Assembly: GCA_022457065.1 (NCBI GenBank)
Contig: JAJGBQ010000007.1
Span: 1,612,001 to 1,676,000, forward strand
Reading direction: 5' to 3'
DNA: 64,000 nucleotides
Source: Curvularia sp. ZM96
Taxonomy: Eukaryota; Ascomycota; Dothideomycetes; Pleosporales; Pleosporaceae
Below the pieces are notes generated by a model that worked only from the letters and a program-made list of their open reading frames with translations, made no database searches and was not told the DNA's origin. Below, piece by piece: positions 10,342-20,534 of this stretch. The translations under genes were made by a program, and so were the position numbers. Numbering within the stretch: the first letter of the stretch is position 1; every line of letters starts with the position of its first letter.

Positions 10342-12951
10342 CTATAGCTTCAGCTCTCTCACTCCCTCAATCTCAACATCCACAACTTCATCTACATGCC
10401 CTGCGCTCTGCGCAAAAGAAAACTCATACCGTGCCCTATCCACCGCCCACTTCTTCCCTGCTTCATCAAAATACGCAAAGTCCTTATTCTTACATACCAA
10501 CTCAATCCGCTTGTGCTCTCCCGGCTGCAAGAATATTTTCTGGAACGCCGCTAATGTCTTAACCGGGTGATCTGGCGTCTTCTCTTTCCTGCCAATGTAC
10601 AGCTGTACCACGGTGGCTCCGGCCACGTTGCCTGTATTCTTAACCGTGGCAGTGGCGCAAAAGACGCCGGACGTCGGCTGAGCGACCGCCGCATCACTGA
10701 TGCAGAAAGTGGCATACGAAAGGCCGAAGCCAAACGGAAAGTGTATCTTCTCTTTCGCAATACGATCATAGTGTCTGTATCCCACGAAGACACCTTCTTC
10801 ATACTTGACAGTCAACTGACCGCTCTCGTCTCTTTCGCCAGGAAAATTTCCGTGCGCGGGGGCGTCCTCGATGCGTTTGGGCCAGGAGATGGGTAAGTGG
10901 CCGGAAGGATTGACGGCACCGCAGATAATATCGGCAATGGCGTTGCCGGCTTCTTGACCTGGGAACCATGCTTGGACGAGTGCGGCGACGTTGTCGAGCC
11001 AGGGGAGAGCTACGGCTACACCGGTGGAGTTTACGACGATGGTTTTTGGGTTCACAGAGGCAACGGCTTTGACGAGTTTGTCTTGTGTGCCTTCGCGCGG
11101 AAGGTGGAAGCTGGCTTGGTCTTGGCCTTCGGTTTCCCAGACGGGTGTGTGCCCGGTGAAGACGATGGCGATGTCACAGTCTTTTGCGACGTCCCTGGCT
11201 TCGGCAGCTAGGTCCATGTCGTGCTCTTCTTTGTACATGAAGCCTAGTCTGAAACCTGGCAGGTCGTCGAGGATGCCCGCGTCGGCGTTGTTGCCGGATG
11301 GCGGGTTCGAAACAACCTCGATCTGGTATGGTGTTCCCTTTGTAAATGGTACGCGGAATTCTTGCTCGGGGTTGCCGCCAAAGAGGAAGCCCATGGCGTC
11401 GGGTGAGTTGTGCTTCTGCTCGTAGACAATTTCGCCGTTGATGCGGACAACTGTTGGTCCGATACCTGAGCATCCAAGGTAATGTGAACCTGACTCGGTA
11501 GGGGTAAAGGTTGCTTTGAACACAACCTCGCTGTGCTTGGCCTGGTGCTCCAGCAGAGGAGAGAACGCGGCTTCTTTGTTACCGTTGGTGGTCTTGATTG
11601 GCTTGAGCTTGTTGTTCCTGTCGAAAAGCTGCATAGTCCAGCCATCGTTTCCCTCGAGGTCTTTACAACCTTTAGATAGAGGGGGAATCAGACGGTATGT
11701 TGATGCGCCCTTGGCAAATTTGAACTCCACTTGGTCGCCATATGCAGCCTTAAGACCTTCTTCAGGAGTAATGCGATAGTGAGCGTTCAAAGATGCACTT
11801 CCACCACCGTGGATCAGTGCTTCCTTGGCCAGTCCAAAAAGACCAATTGTTTTGCCTTTGGCTTGTTCTTTTGTGATTGGTAAGACCCCGTTGTTCTTCA
11901 GTAGAGTAATTCCCTGTCCGGCGACGTCGCGGATAAGCTTGCAGTGCTTGGGATCGACGACCGATCTTTCTGGTGGTATCTCAGGGTTCTCAAACGCACC
12001 AACCTTCTCGATCAGCTTCAATACATTCCGAGCTCGCTCTGTGATGGTAGCCTCTGTGACTTGGCCCTTGCTGACAGCCTCCATGACTGCTTCAATGCTA
12101 CGCAATCGTGTTGGTCCTGGCATTTCGAGATCTAGTCCGGCATTCAGTGAATCGGCAGTAGAGTTGGTACCACCCCAGTCGCTCATAACAAGGCCATCCC
12201 AGCCCCATTCGCCACGCAGAACCTGCTTTAGCAAAAACTCATTCGAGTCGGCATGTGTTCCGTTAACCTTGTTGTACGAAGTCATGACGGCGAGGGGATT
12301 GGCTTCCTTGATGGTGATTTCAAAGGGCTTCATGTAAATTTCCCTCAATGCACGTTCCGAAACAATCTCATTAACTCGTAGGCGATCCGTCTCTTGCTCG
12401 TTGGCTGCAAAGTGCTTGATCGTTGCCGCAATACCTTTCTCCTGTAGGCCATTGACGACGTGGGCAGCCATTTTGCCAGCAAGATACGGATCCTCGGAGA
12501 AAGATTCGAAGTTACGACCTCCAAGCGGATGTCGGTGGTTGCACATGGTGGGTGCAAGGCTGTATCAATATCATTAGCAACATTTGGTACACTATCGACG
12601 CATACATACAGCACTCTCGCGCTCTTAGTCTTGGTTTCTTCCGCCAAAGCATGGCCAATTCGCGTTCCATTCGCCGGGTCCCATGTTGCTGCTGCGCATA
12701 CCGCAGCAGGGAAACAGGCTGCTCGCGTTCCGCCCGTGAAGACACCACCTCTTGCTCCATTGGGTCCGTCAGAAGTCTTTCAATTGTCAGACGCGATGCT
12801 TACTCATCACTACCATTAGAAATCATACCTTGATGGCAGGAACGCCCTTTTCTGGGATTGGAACTGTTTCCCAAAAGTCCTTGCCAGCAAGGAGAGAAAT
12901 CTTCTCCTCCAGTGTCAGCGACTGGAGGACAGATTCGACTTTCGAGCTCAT
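10342..12951 (-). CDS. GH3 beta-glucosidase with PA14 insert, intracellular type
   Basis: Exons 12829-12951, 12610-12776 and 10342-12559 give 835 residues, close to the 845 of Kluyveromyces marxianus beta-glucosidase I. It hydrolyses terminal beta-D-glucosides. N-terminal barrel: LTLEEKISLLAGKDFWET, TSDGPNGARG, GRNFESFSEDP, KHFAANEQE; the nucleophile is expected to be Asp224 in VMSDWGG. The second GH3 domain is interrupted by a PA14 domain at about 390-540 (DGWTMQLFDRNNK, SGSHYLGCSGIGPTVVRING), and a fibronectin III-like domain closes the protein (GNVAGATVVQLYIG). No signal peptide is visible, so a cytosolic enzyme is expected. The first two exons were found by continuing the frame through GTATG/AAAG and GTATGT/ATACAG introns. 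Its start lies 590 bp from the left edge of the transposon stack, which therefore sits in or beside its promoter. Confidence 0.95.
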
Positions 12952-13541
12952 GGCTGAAGTCGCGCAGCAAAACAAAATACCAACCCAAGCTAGCTCTTAG
13001 AAAATACGGACAACAAAGCGGCACAAAGTCTATTTTCTATTGCCAGCCGAGGTTAAGAAATGTCAGTGGTGAATGTCACCGCTCTTCCACGTTTGCTCTC
13101 CATCGCGCAACCCTCATTACTCTTATGTACTCGAGCTCCTCCGGCCGATCTCATCCCTCCGGGTATACCGTCCGTCCATCCGATAAGCCATTCCGTCGTT
13201 AACCCCCCATGTATCTCCTCACAACATAATGTTGTGGAGAAAGCACAAGTCGGCGCCATTGGTTGATTTGGCAAAAGCCGCCGTGCCGGGCCATCCCAAG
13301 TGTCCCGAAGTTTTACCATCCGGCCAGTCTGATTCGTTACCTCGGGCAAGGCCAGCTCAATACTCGGCGTCCTCCAGGATGGTGGATAAGCCGAGGATCA
13401 GCCTTTCAGACGGTAAAGTCCGTTAGGTACCGTCAGATGACAGAGCGGAATGGTACATAAGCCTGTTTGGGAAAACAGAGCACGAGCGCTGGAAACCGCG
13501 TAAACGGGAAGTCGATAAAAAAAAGAGAGAGCGGAAAGTTA
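12952..13541. promoter_or_regulatory. Upstream region of GH3 gene, left of transposon stack
   Basis: About 590 bp upstream of the beta-glucosidase start, ending at the TA target dinucleotide (13540-13541) of the first transposon. No gene or clear factor-binding site was recognised. Confidence 0.4.
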
Positions 13542-13605
13542 ACGTGCGGGATCAGTAAGCTGCGCGGATCAGTAAGCTGCGCACCCCACCCAACCTGACG
13601 CGACT
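13542..13605 (+). repeat. Left terminal inverted repeat of copy 1
   Basis: 64 bp; reverse complement of 15311-15374. Paired motif ATCAGTAAGCTGCGC starts at element positions 10 and 27. Confidence 0.93.
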
Positions 13606-13623
13606 CTCTCCACAACCACCACA

Positions 13624-15249
13624 ATGCCGCGACAACAGCGCTCTATACAGACTTCTCGTGAAGGTAGACTTTGTCTTGCTGTAGTATCGTATCAAAGTAA
13701 CCAAAAACAATCTCTCCGTGCCCTTGCAGCAGCGTACGATGTGCCAGAATCAACGCTACGAACGCGTCTCCGCGGTACCCAGCCACGATCAGAGACAGTC
13801 TCTGTTAATCGAAAGCTATCGCCAATTGAAGAGCAGTCTCTTATACAGTGGATCCTAAACCTTGATCAGCGTGGTTTTCCAGCCCGTATTATCGACGTAC
13901 GACGAATGGCAGACGCTCTACTTGCTGCGCGTGGTCAAGATCCACCTCCACCACCTACAGGCAAGAAGTGGGTATCGCGATTTATCCAAAGCCAGCCAGA
14001 GCTTCAGATAAAGTGGACTAGAAGGTTGCATAGTCAGCGCGCCTCCTGCGAGGATCCTATCGCAATTACAGCCTGGTTTAAGCTAGTAGAGGAGACGCGT
14101 CAGACGTACGGCATTCTAGATCAAGATATCTACAACTTTGACGAGACTGGATTCGCTATGGGCGTCGCTGGGACGTTAAAAGTAGTCACTAGCGCCGACA
14201 GAGTAGGTAGAGCAGTCGTCGTCTAGCCAGGCAATCGCGAGTGGGTAACAGCTATCGAGTGCGTCAGCGCGTTAGGCTGGTGTCTTCCACCGTTCATGAT
14301 ACTGTCTGGTAAAGTCCACCAGGCTAGCTGGTACGATGGGCTCCCACTCGACTGGACTATTAGCGTCTCAGGCAACGGCTGGACGACAGATGAGCTTGGT
14401 GTAGAGTGGGTGAAGCACTTTAATCAGCATACAGCCGCTCGTACAGCTGGAGTCTATCGACTTCTTATTCTAGACGGCCACGGCAGCCACGCAACGCCAG
14501 AGTTCGATCAGTACTGCACTGATAATAAGATTATTACTCTCTGCATGCCGCCTCACACGTCGCATCTCCTCCAGCCGCTTGATGTAAGCTGCTTCTCCCC
14601 ACTTAAGCGCGCGTACGGACGTGAGGTTGAGGAGCTCGCCCGTCAAGGCGTCTACCATGTCGACAAAGTAGACTTTCTCGCAGTCTATATACGGATCCGA
14701 CAGACAGTTTTCACTCAGCAGAACATCCAGGCAGGCTTTCAAGCAACAGGCCTTGTCCCTCTCTATCCAGAGCGTGTTCTATCATCGCTGACAGTCGTCC
14801 GGACGCCATCTCCACTACAGATAAATGCAGGTAGTAGTGCTATAACGCAGGCAGAAACGCCATATACAGTAGCACAGCTTCAGCAGCAGGTACTCTATCT
14901 CAAAGAGCGACTACGCCGGCAATCAGACAGTCCAACAAGCGTTGCTATACGCCAGCTTGCAAAGAGTGCTCAGCTTGCAATGCAATCAGCAACAATACTT
15001 CTAGAGGAGAACAAGAAGCTACGTACAGCCCACCAGCGTCAATGCCGAAGGCAAGACCAGCGGCGTCAATATATTGCTTCTGGTGGAGCTCTCCAGGTGC
15101 GACAGGCTCGGCAGCTTGCTACAGAGGCAGAAAGGGTGGTCATGAGCAGTGATCAGAGCCAGGCTGGCGAGCGACGTCAGCGCGCGCCGCCGACGTGTAC
15201 GAAGTGCCATATTCAAGGACACACTCGTACTACGTGTAAGACTAGATAA
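13624..15249 (+). pseudogene. Pogo-like transposase, one premature TAG (copy 1)
   Basis: A 542-codon frame with a single nonsense codon, TAG at 14224-14226 (codon 201), where copy 2 and copy 3 have CAG; reading frame is otherwise intact. N-terminal Psq-like helix-turn-helix (YDVPESTLRTRLRG), then a CENP-B-type DNA-binding domain (KLSPIEEQSLIQWIL... WVSRFIQSQPEL), then a DDE_1 catalytic core. The triad is Asp173 (NFDETGF), Asp284 (LILDGHGSH) and Asp320 (LLQPLDV), spacing DD35D as in pogo elements. A coiled-coil-like Gln/Arg-rich tail ends in a CCHC zinc knuckle (CTKCHIQGHTRTTC). The CAG-to-TAG change is the CpA-to-TpA type made by RIP. The copy is presumed inactive unless the stop is bypassed. 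Confidence 0.92.
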
Positions 15250-15310
15250 TGAATTATATCTCTTAATTTTATCTTATTTTATTGCGTTGTTGTGGATCAA
15301 TTGCGCAGAC

Positions 15311-15374
15311 AGTCGCGTCAGGTTGGGTGGGGTGCGCAGCTTACTGATCCGCGCAGCTTACTGATCCCGCACGT
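15311..15374 (-). repeat. Right terminal inverted repeat of copy 1
   Basis: 64 bp, perfect inverted match to 13542-13605. It abuts TA (15375-15376), which is also the left flank of copy 2. Confidence 0.93.
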
Positions 15375-15376
15375 TA

Positions 15377-15425
15377 ACGTCAAGGATCAGTAAGCTGGGC
15401 AGATCAGTAAGCTGGGCACCCCACC
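15377..15425 (+). repeat. Terminal inverted repeat of copy 2 (left end in window)
   Basis: 49 bp perfect inverted match to 17173-17221; contains the paired motif ATCAGTAAGCTGGGC. Confidence 0.9.
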
Positions 15426-15501
15426 AAACTTGACCTGACGCTCTGCGCAATTGAGCCACAACAACACAATAAAACGAGATAAAATTAAGAGATATTATTC
15501 G

Positions 15502-17139
15502 TTATCTAGCTCTACACGACGTGCGAGTATGTCCTTGAATATGGCACTTCGTACATGTTGGCGGCGCGCGCTGACGTCGCTGACTGCCCTCACTCTGCCC
15601 ACCCTCTACGACCACCCTTTCTGCCTCTGCAGCAAGCTGCTGAGCCTGCGAGACCTGGAGCACTCCACCAGAAGCAATATATTGACGCTGCTGACTCTGC
15701 TTTTGTCGTTGACGCTGAACTTCTGCACGTAGCTTCTTATTCTCCTCTGCGAGTATCGTCGCTGATTGCATCGCAAGCTGAGCGCTTTTAGCAAGCTGGC
15801 GTATCGCAACGCTTGTTAGACTCTCTGGCTGTCGGCGCAGTCGCTCTTGGAGATAGCGTACCTGCTGCTGAAGCTCTGCTACCGTATGTGGTGTTTCTGT
15901 CTGCGCTGCTGCCTGCGCTGTAACGTTGTTATCTGTAGTTGTCTGTGGTGGAGACGGCGTCCGGGCGACAGTTAGCGACGATAGAACGCGGTCTGGACAA
16001 AGAGGGACAAGGCCTGTCGCCTGAAAGCCTGCCTGGATATTCTGCTGCGTGAATACAGTCGGCCGGATCCGTGTATAGGCTGTAAGAAAGTCTGTTTTGT
16101 CAACATGGTAGACGCTATAGCGGGCGAGCTTCTCAACCTCGCGTCCGTACGCGCGCTTGAGAGGGGAGTAGCAGCTCACATCTAGAGGCTGGAGGAGGTG
16201 CGACGTGTGAGGCGGCATACAGAGAGTGATGATCTTGTTCTCTGTGCAGTACTGGTCGAACTCTGGTGTAGCGTGGCTACTGTGGCCGTCTAGGATAAGA
16301 AGGCGATAGACTCCAGCTGTACGAGCAGCTGTATGCTGGTTGAAATGCTTCACCCACTCTACACCTAGCTCGTCCGTCGTCCAGCCGTTGTCTGAGACGC
16401 CAATAGTCCAGTCTGATGGGAGGCCATAATACCAGCTGCTCTAGTGGACCTTGCCAGAGAGAATTATAAAGGGTGGTAGAGACCAGCCTGACGCGTTAAT
16501 ACACTCGATCGCTGTCACCCACTCGCGATTACCTGGCTGTATGACGATTGCTCTGCCAACTCTATCAGAGCTAGTCACGACTTTTGACGTTGCAGCAACG
16601 CCCATCGCGAATCCAGTCTCATCAAAGTTGTAGATATCCTGGTCAAGGACGCCGTACGTCTGTCGCGTCTCCTCTACTAGCTTGAACCAGGCTGTAATTA
16701 CTACAGGATCCTCGCAGGAGGCACGCTGGCTATGCAACCTCCTACTCCACTTTGTCTGAAGCTCTGGCTGGCTCTGGATAAAGCGCGACACCCATTTCTT
16801 GCCAATAGGCTGTGGAGGTGGATTCTGGCCACGCGCAGTAAGAAGAGTGTCTGCCATGCGTCGTACGTCGATGATATGGGGCGGAAAACCACGCTGGTCA
16901 AGGTCTAGGATCCACTGCACAAGAGACTGCTCTTCAATAGGCGATAGCTTACGGTTAATTGATCGTTGCTCTGATCTTGGTGGAGTACCATAGACGCGAG
17001 TATAGAGTATAGATTGTGGCACATCGTACGCTTTTGCAAGAGCGCGCACTGATTGTTTTAGATTGTTACGATAGGACGCCATAGCAAGGCTTATTCTACC
17101 TTCACGAGAAGTCGATTGAGGACGTTGTTGTCGCGGCAT
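15502..17139 (-). pseudogene. Pogo-like transposase, one premature TAG (copy 2)
   Basis: A 546-codon frame starting MPRQQRPQSTSREG, closely related to copy 1 through the HTH, CENP-B-type domain, DDE core and CCHC tail (CTKCHIQGHTRTSC). A single TAG at 16441-16443 (codon 233) follows ILSGKVH; copy 1 has CAG there, so this too is a C-to-T change at CpA. The three catalytic Asp residues are kept (NFDETGF, LILDGHSSH, LLQPLDV). The nonsense codon is at a different place from the one in copy 1, so each copy carries the sense codon the other has lost. Confidence 0.92.
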
Positions 17140-17172
17140 TGTGGTGGTTGTATCGAGTGTCGCGTCAGGTTG

Positions 17173-17221
17173 GGTGGGGTGCCCAGCTTACTGATCTGCC
17201 CAGCTTACTGATCCTTGACGT
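17173..17221 (-). repeat. Terminal inverted repeat of copy 2 (right end in window)
   Basis: Inverted match to 15377-15425; adjoins TA 17222-17223. Confidence 0.9.
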
Positions 17222-17223
17222 TA

Positions 17224-17268
17224 ACGTGCCCCACCAGTCACCGGCCGACACCAGTCACCGGCCACCCC
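17224..17268 (+). repeat. Terminal inverted repeat of copy 3 (left end in window)
   Basis: 45 bp perfect inverted match to 19007-19051, with paired motif ACCAGTCACCGGCC. Confidence 0.88.
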
Positions 17269-17348
17269 CATCAGACCCAGCACGACGCTCTGCGCAATTG
17301 GTCCACAACAACGTAATAAAATAAGATAAAATTAAGAGATACAATCTA

Positions 17349-18970
17349 CTATCTAGCTCTACACGAAGTGCGAGTGTGTCCTTGAATATGGCACTTCGTG
17401 CACGTCGGTAGCGCGCGCTGTCGTCGCTGACTGCTCTCACCCTGCTCAACCTCCGTGACCACCCTTTCTACCTCTGCAGTAAGCTGCTGAGCCTGCTGAG
17501 CCTAGAGCACTCCACCAGAAGCAATATATTGACGCCGCCGGTCTTGCTTTTGTTATTGACGCTGGTTAGCTGCACGTAGCTTCCTATTCTCTTCAGCAAG
17601 TATAGTTGCTGACTACATCGCTATTTGACAGCCTTTAATAACCTAGCGTAAAAGCTAGCTTGTTAGGCTTTGTGACTGCCGATGGAGTCGCTCCTGAAGA
17701 AGCTTCGCCTGCTGCTGAAGCTGAGCTACTGTATGCGGTGTTTCTGCCTGTATTGTGGCGTTGTCTATAGTTGTCTGTGGTAGAGATGGTGTCCTAACGA
17801 CAGTAAGCGACGATAGGACACGAGCTGGACAAGAAGGAGAAGCCCAGTCGCCCGAAAGCTAGCTTGGATATTCTGCTGCGTGAAGACTGTCGGCCGGATC
17901 CGTGTATAGACTGCGAGGAAGTCTATCTTATCGACATGGTGGACGCCTTGACGGGCGAGCTCCTCAACCTCACGTCCGTACGCGCGCTTAAGAGGAGAGA
18001 AGCAGCTTACGTCTAGAGGCTGGAGGAGGTGCGACGTATGAGGCGGCATACAGAGAGTGATAATCTTGTTCTCAGCGCAGTACTGATCGAACTCTGGCGT
18101 GGCGTGGCTACTATGGCCGTCTAGGATAAGAAGTCGATAGACTCCGGCTATACGAGCGGCTGTATACTGGTTGAAGTGCTTCGCCCACTCTACGCCAAGC
18201 TGATTAGTCGTCCAGCCGTTGTCTAAGACGCCGATAGTCTAGTCTTATGGGAGGTCGCGGTACTAGCTACTTTAGTGGACCTTACCAGAGAGGATCACGA
18301 ACGGTGGTAGGCACTAGCCTAAGGCGCAGATACACTCGATCGCTGTCACCCACTCGCGATTGCCTGGCTGGACGACGACTGCTCTGCCGACTCTATCAGC
18401 GCTAGTGACTACTTTTGACGTCCTAGCGACGCCCATCGCGAATCTAGTCTCGTCAAAGTTGTAGATATCCTAATCTAGAACGCCGTACGTCTAACGCGTC
18501 TCCTCTACTAGCTTGAACCAGGCTATAATTACGGCAGGATCCTCGCAGTGGGCGCGCTGACTACTAAAGCTTCTACTCCACTTTGTCTAAAGCTCTAGCT
18601 AACCTTAGATAAAGCGCGACACCTAGTTCTTGCCGACAGATTGTGGAGGTGGATCTTGACCACGCGCAGCGAGTAGAGCGTCTGCCATTCGTCGTACGTC
18701 AATAACATGTGGCGGAAAACCGCGTCGATCAAGGTCTAGGATCCATTGCACAAGAGATTGCTCCTCAGTAGGTAATAGCTTCCGCTTCTGGGCGTTCGCA
18801 GCTGCCTTAGGTAGACTACCTTGCAGACGGCGTCGAAGCGTTGTACGAGGGATAGTATATAACCTAGCAGCACGAGTAGGTGTGGAAATAACGTTTTTCT
18901 GAATTGAATCTATGGCAAGATTAAGTCTGCCTTCACGAGCAGTCTTTATAGAGCGTTGCTGTCGCGGCAT
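17349..18970 (-). pseudogene. Degenerate pogo-like transposase (copy 3)
   Basis: A start codon at 18970 opens a 115-codon frame (MPRQQRSIKTAREGRL...) ending in the CENP-B-type domain. Further segments line up with copies 1 and 2 but are cut by many TAG/TAA codons, mostly where the other copies have CAG or TGG, consistent with stronger or older RIP. The N-terminal DNA-binding part differs clearly (TIPRTTLRRRLQG, with a KAAANAQKRK linker), while the CENP-B-type domain and the core piece at 17765-18049 stay similar. The stop equivalent to the other copies is at 17349-17351. Confidence 0.88.
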
Positions 18971-19006
18971 TGTGGTGGTTGTGTAGAGCGTCGGGTCAGG
19001 TTGGGT

Positions 19007-19051
19007 GGGGTGGCCGGTGACTGGTGTCGGCCGGTGACTGGTGGGGCACGT
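19007..19051 (-). repeat. Terminal inverted repeat of copy 3 (right end in window)
   Basis: Inverted match to 17224-17268; followed by TA (19052-19053) and host DNA. Confidence 0.88.
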
Positions 19052-19336
19052 TAGTTTGTTTGCTTACTCAGATGGGCGGAAGCGGCACTCTCCCGAGGCT
19101 CTCGTAACGGTGGGACCCCACGTGGACTCTGCTTGGCTGGCAGCTTTTTGCCCTGACGGAAACCCTCGTTATCCACAACAAATACGTCATGTTGTGTATA
19201 CGCTAGCAGTCGTATTTTCCACGCCTGTAGCTTCGTGCAGAATCTGGTCTTTTTGGTGTCGCAATCTTTGAAGAGAGATAACTGACTATTTATCCGAGTC
19301 GACTTATACCTGGTTTCACGGTTGTGTAGTACAAGC

Positions 19337-20534
19337 ATGGCGCCTCCCCCGTCCAAGAAAGCTTCTGAGATTGCGCCCACGTCCAGCCGGCGACATCCGC
19401 TGCAGCGATTTGACTCCCCGTCCAAAGGGTTTTCGGGTGCTCTGCACGTGAGTTGTAAAACGACGGAAGCTTGAAGAGGAAAAAAAAATATGCTATAGGC
19501 TGACCATTTGCGTCGCAGGTTGTTGGTCTGATAAGCTTCTACCTATCGTTCAAATTGTATGTGCTTGTGAAACCCCTCCGTACCACCCTACACTGTACCA
19601 TAAAAGAAAAAGGTGCACTAACACATCATAGTCTGGCGGATAATCCAAATGTCTTTGTAGGTGCAATAGAACTGCAAAATACACAAAACATTACCATGCT
19701 AACACAACACGGTTAGAACGAGGCATTTGGCTGGCACCTCCAGTTCCTGACCATTATCGGCCTTTCCATCTCGACACTGACTTTTGTCGTCGCTCTCGTG
19801 GCCGATCTGACATCCACAGCCTTGGACCGATCCCCCGAGATGCCATCTAGCCCACCTGCCGCGGCCTTTTCCTCGCACCTTTTTAGGTTGAAGAACTACC
19901 TGTCGCTGGTCGCGGCACCGTTGGAAATCACCATTTCAGTGCTGTACTGGACACTGAAGGCTATTGATGGAAAACTTCTTGTGAGCGAGTATGCATGGCC
20001 CTTTCATATTTGTTGCCTATTGAGTTGCTGTTTTGGTAGTTGTCACTGAACGAGATCTGACATGAGACTTACAGAGAAATACCATTACCGCCTATTTTTT
20101 ACGACATTGGATTCCACCTCGTGCCGGCTGTAGTACTTAGCATGGACTCCCTCCTGCTCTCACCACCCTGGCCTACAACGCCCATGAACGAGTCCGCACC
20201 CATGATTACGCTTGCTCTCTCTACTATTGTTGCTTTTAGCTACTGGATCTGGATTGTCAGTTTTATACCTCGTCATGTTTCATCCGCTTTCGGTCTTCTA
20301 ACGATTGAGCAGGAAATCTGCTTCTCCCAGAACGGCTTTTACCCGTACCCAATCTTTGAGCTCCTCACTACAAGTCAGCGTGTCGGCTTGTTTGTTGTAA
20401 GCGGAGTCATCATGTGGGTTGTTGGCGGGGCTTTGCGAGTGGCATATGCCAAAATCAATGGGTATGAAAGTGTTGAGCATTTGGATAAGGTGAGAAGAAG
20501 CAGAGCTATGGGCGAAAGTGGAAAGTGGGAGTAG
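19337..20534 (+). CDS. AIG1/FAR-17a-type six-helix membrane protein
   Basis: Six exons (19337-19447, 19519-19556, 19632-19656, 19717-19988, 20075-20255, 20313-20534) give 282 residues; all splice borders are GT-AG and phases agree. Six hydrophobic segments can be seen: VVGLISFYLSF, FLTIIGLSISTLTFVVAL, YLSLVAAPLEITISVLYW, IGFHLVPAVVLSM, MITLALSTIVAFSYWIWI and VGLFVVSGVIMWVVGGALRVA. NGFYPYPIFELL is typical of the AIG1/ADTRP (FAR-17a) family, membrane threonine hydrolases that cut fatty-acid esters of hydroxy fatty acids in animals. Thr70 (QFLTIIG) and His162 (IGFHLVP) are spaced 92 apart, like the animal catalytic Thr/His pair; activity in fungi is inferred. Its start lies 285 bp right of the transposon stack. 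The last intron (57 nt) lacks a stop and could be mistaken for coding. Confidence 0.88.

Larger units (their letters stand above)
13542..15374 (+). mobile_element. Pogo/Fot-like DNA transposon, copy 1 (plus orientation)
   Basis: A complete 1833-bp element of the Tc1/mariner superfamily. It is flanked by TA on both sides (13540-13541 and 15375-15376). Its 64-bp terminal inverted repeats, 13542-13605 and 15311-15374, are identical as far as I can compare by eye. Each begins ACGTGCGGG and then carries two copies of ATCAGTAAGCTGCGC with a 17-bp period. It encodes one transposase frame (13624-15249) interrupted by a single TAG. Confidence 0.93.
15377..17221 (-). mobile_element. Pogo/Fot-like DNA transposon, copy 2 (minus orientation)
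   Basis: A complete 1845-bp element, flanked by TA at 15375-15376 (shared with copy 1) and 17222-17223 (shared with copy 3). Terminal inverted repeats are perfect over 49 bp and then diverge slightly. They begin ACGTCAAGG followed by two 17-bp-spaced copies of ATCAGTAAGCTGGGC. The transposase runs on the minus strand (15502-17139). Confidence 0.93.
17224..19051 (-). mobile_element. Pogo/Fot-like DNA transposon, copy 3 (minus orientation, degenerate)
   Basis: An 1828-bp element flanked by TA at 17222-17223 and 19052-19053. Its 45-bp inverted ends begin ACGTGCCCC and then hold two copies of ACCAGTCACCGGCC with the same 17-bp period as copies 1 and 2 but a different motif. The transposase inside is heavily mutated. 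Confidence 0.9.

Noticed and set aside
13624..15249. Reading the transposase TAG as programmed readthrough
   Set aside because: Sister copies have CAG at the same place and a TAG at another CAG site, which fits RIP mutation better than a conserved recoding signal.
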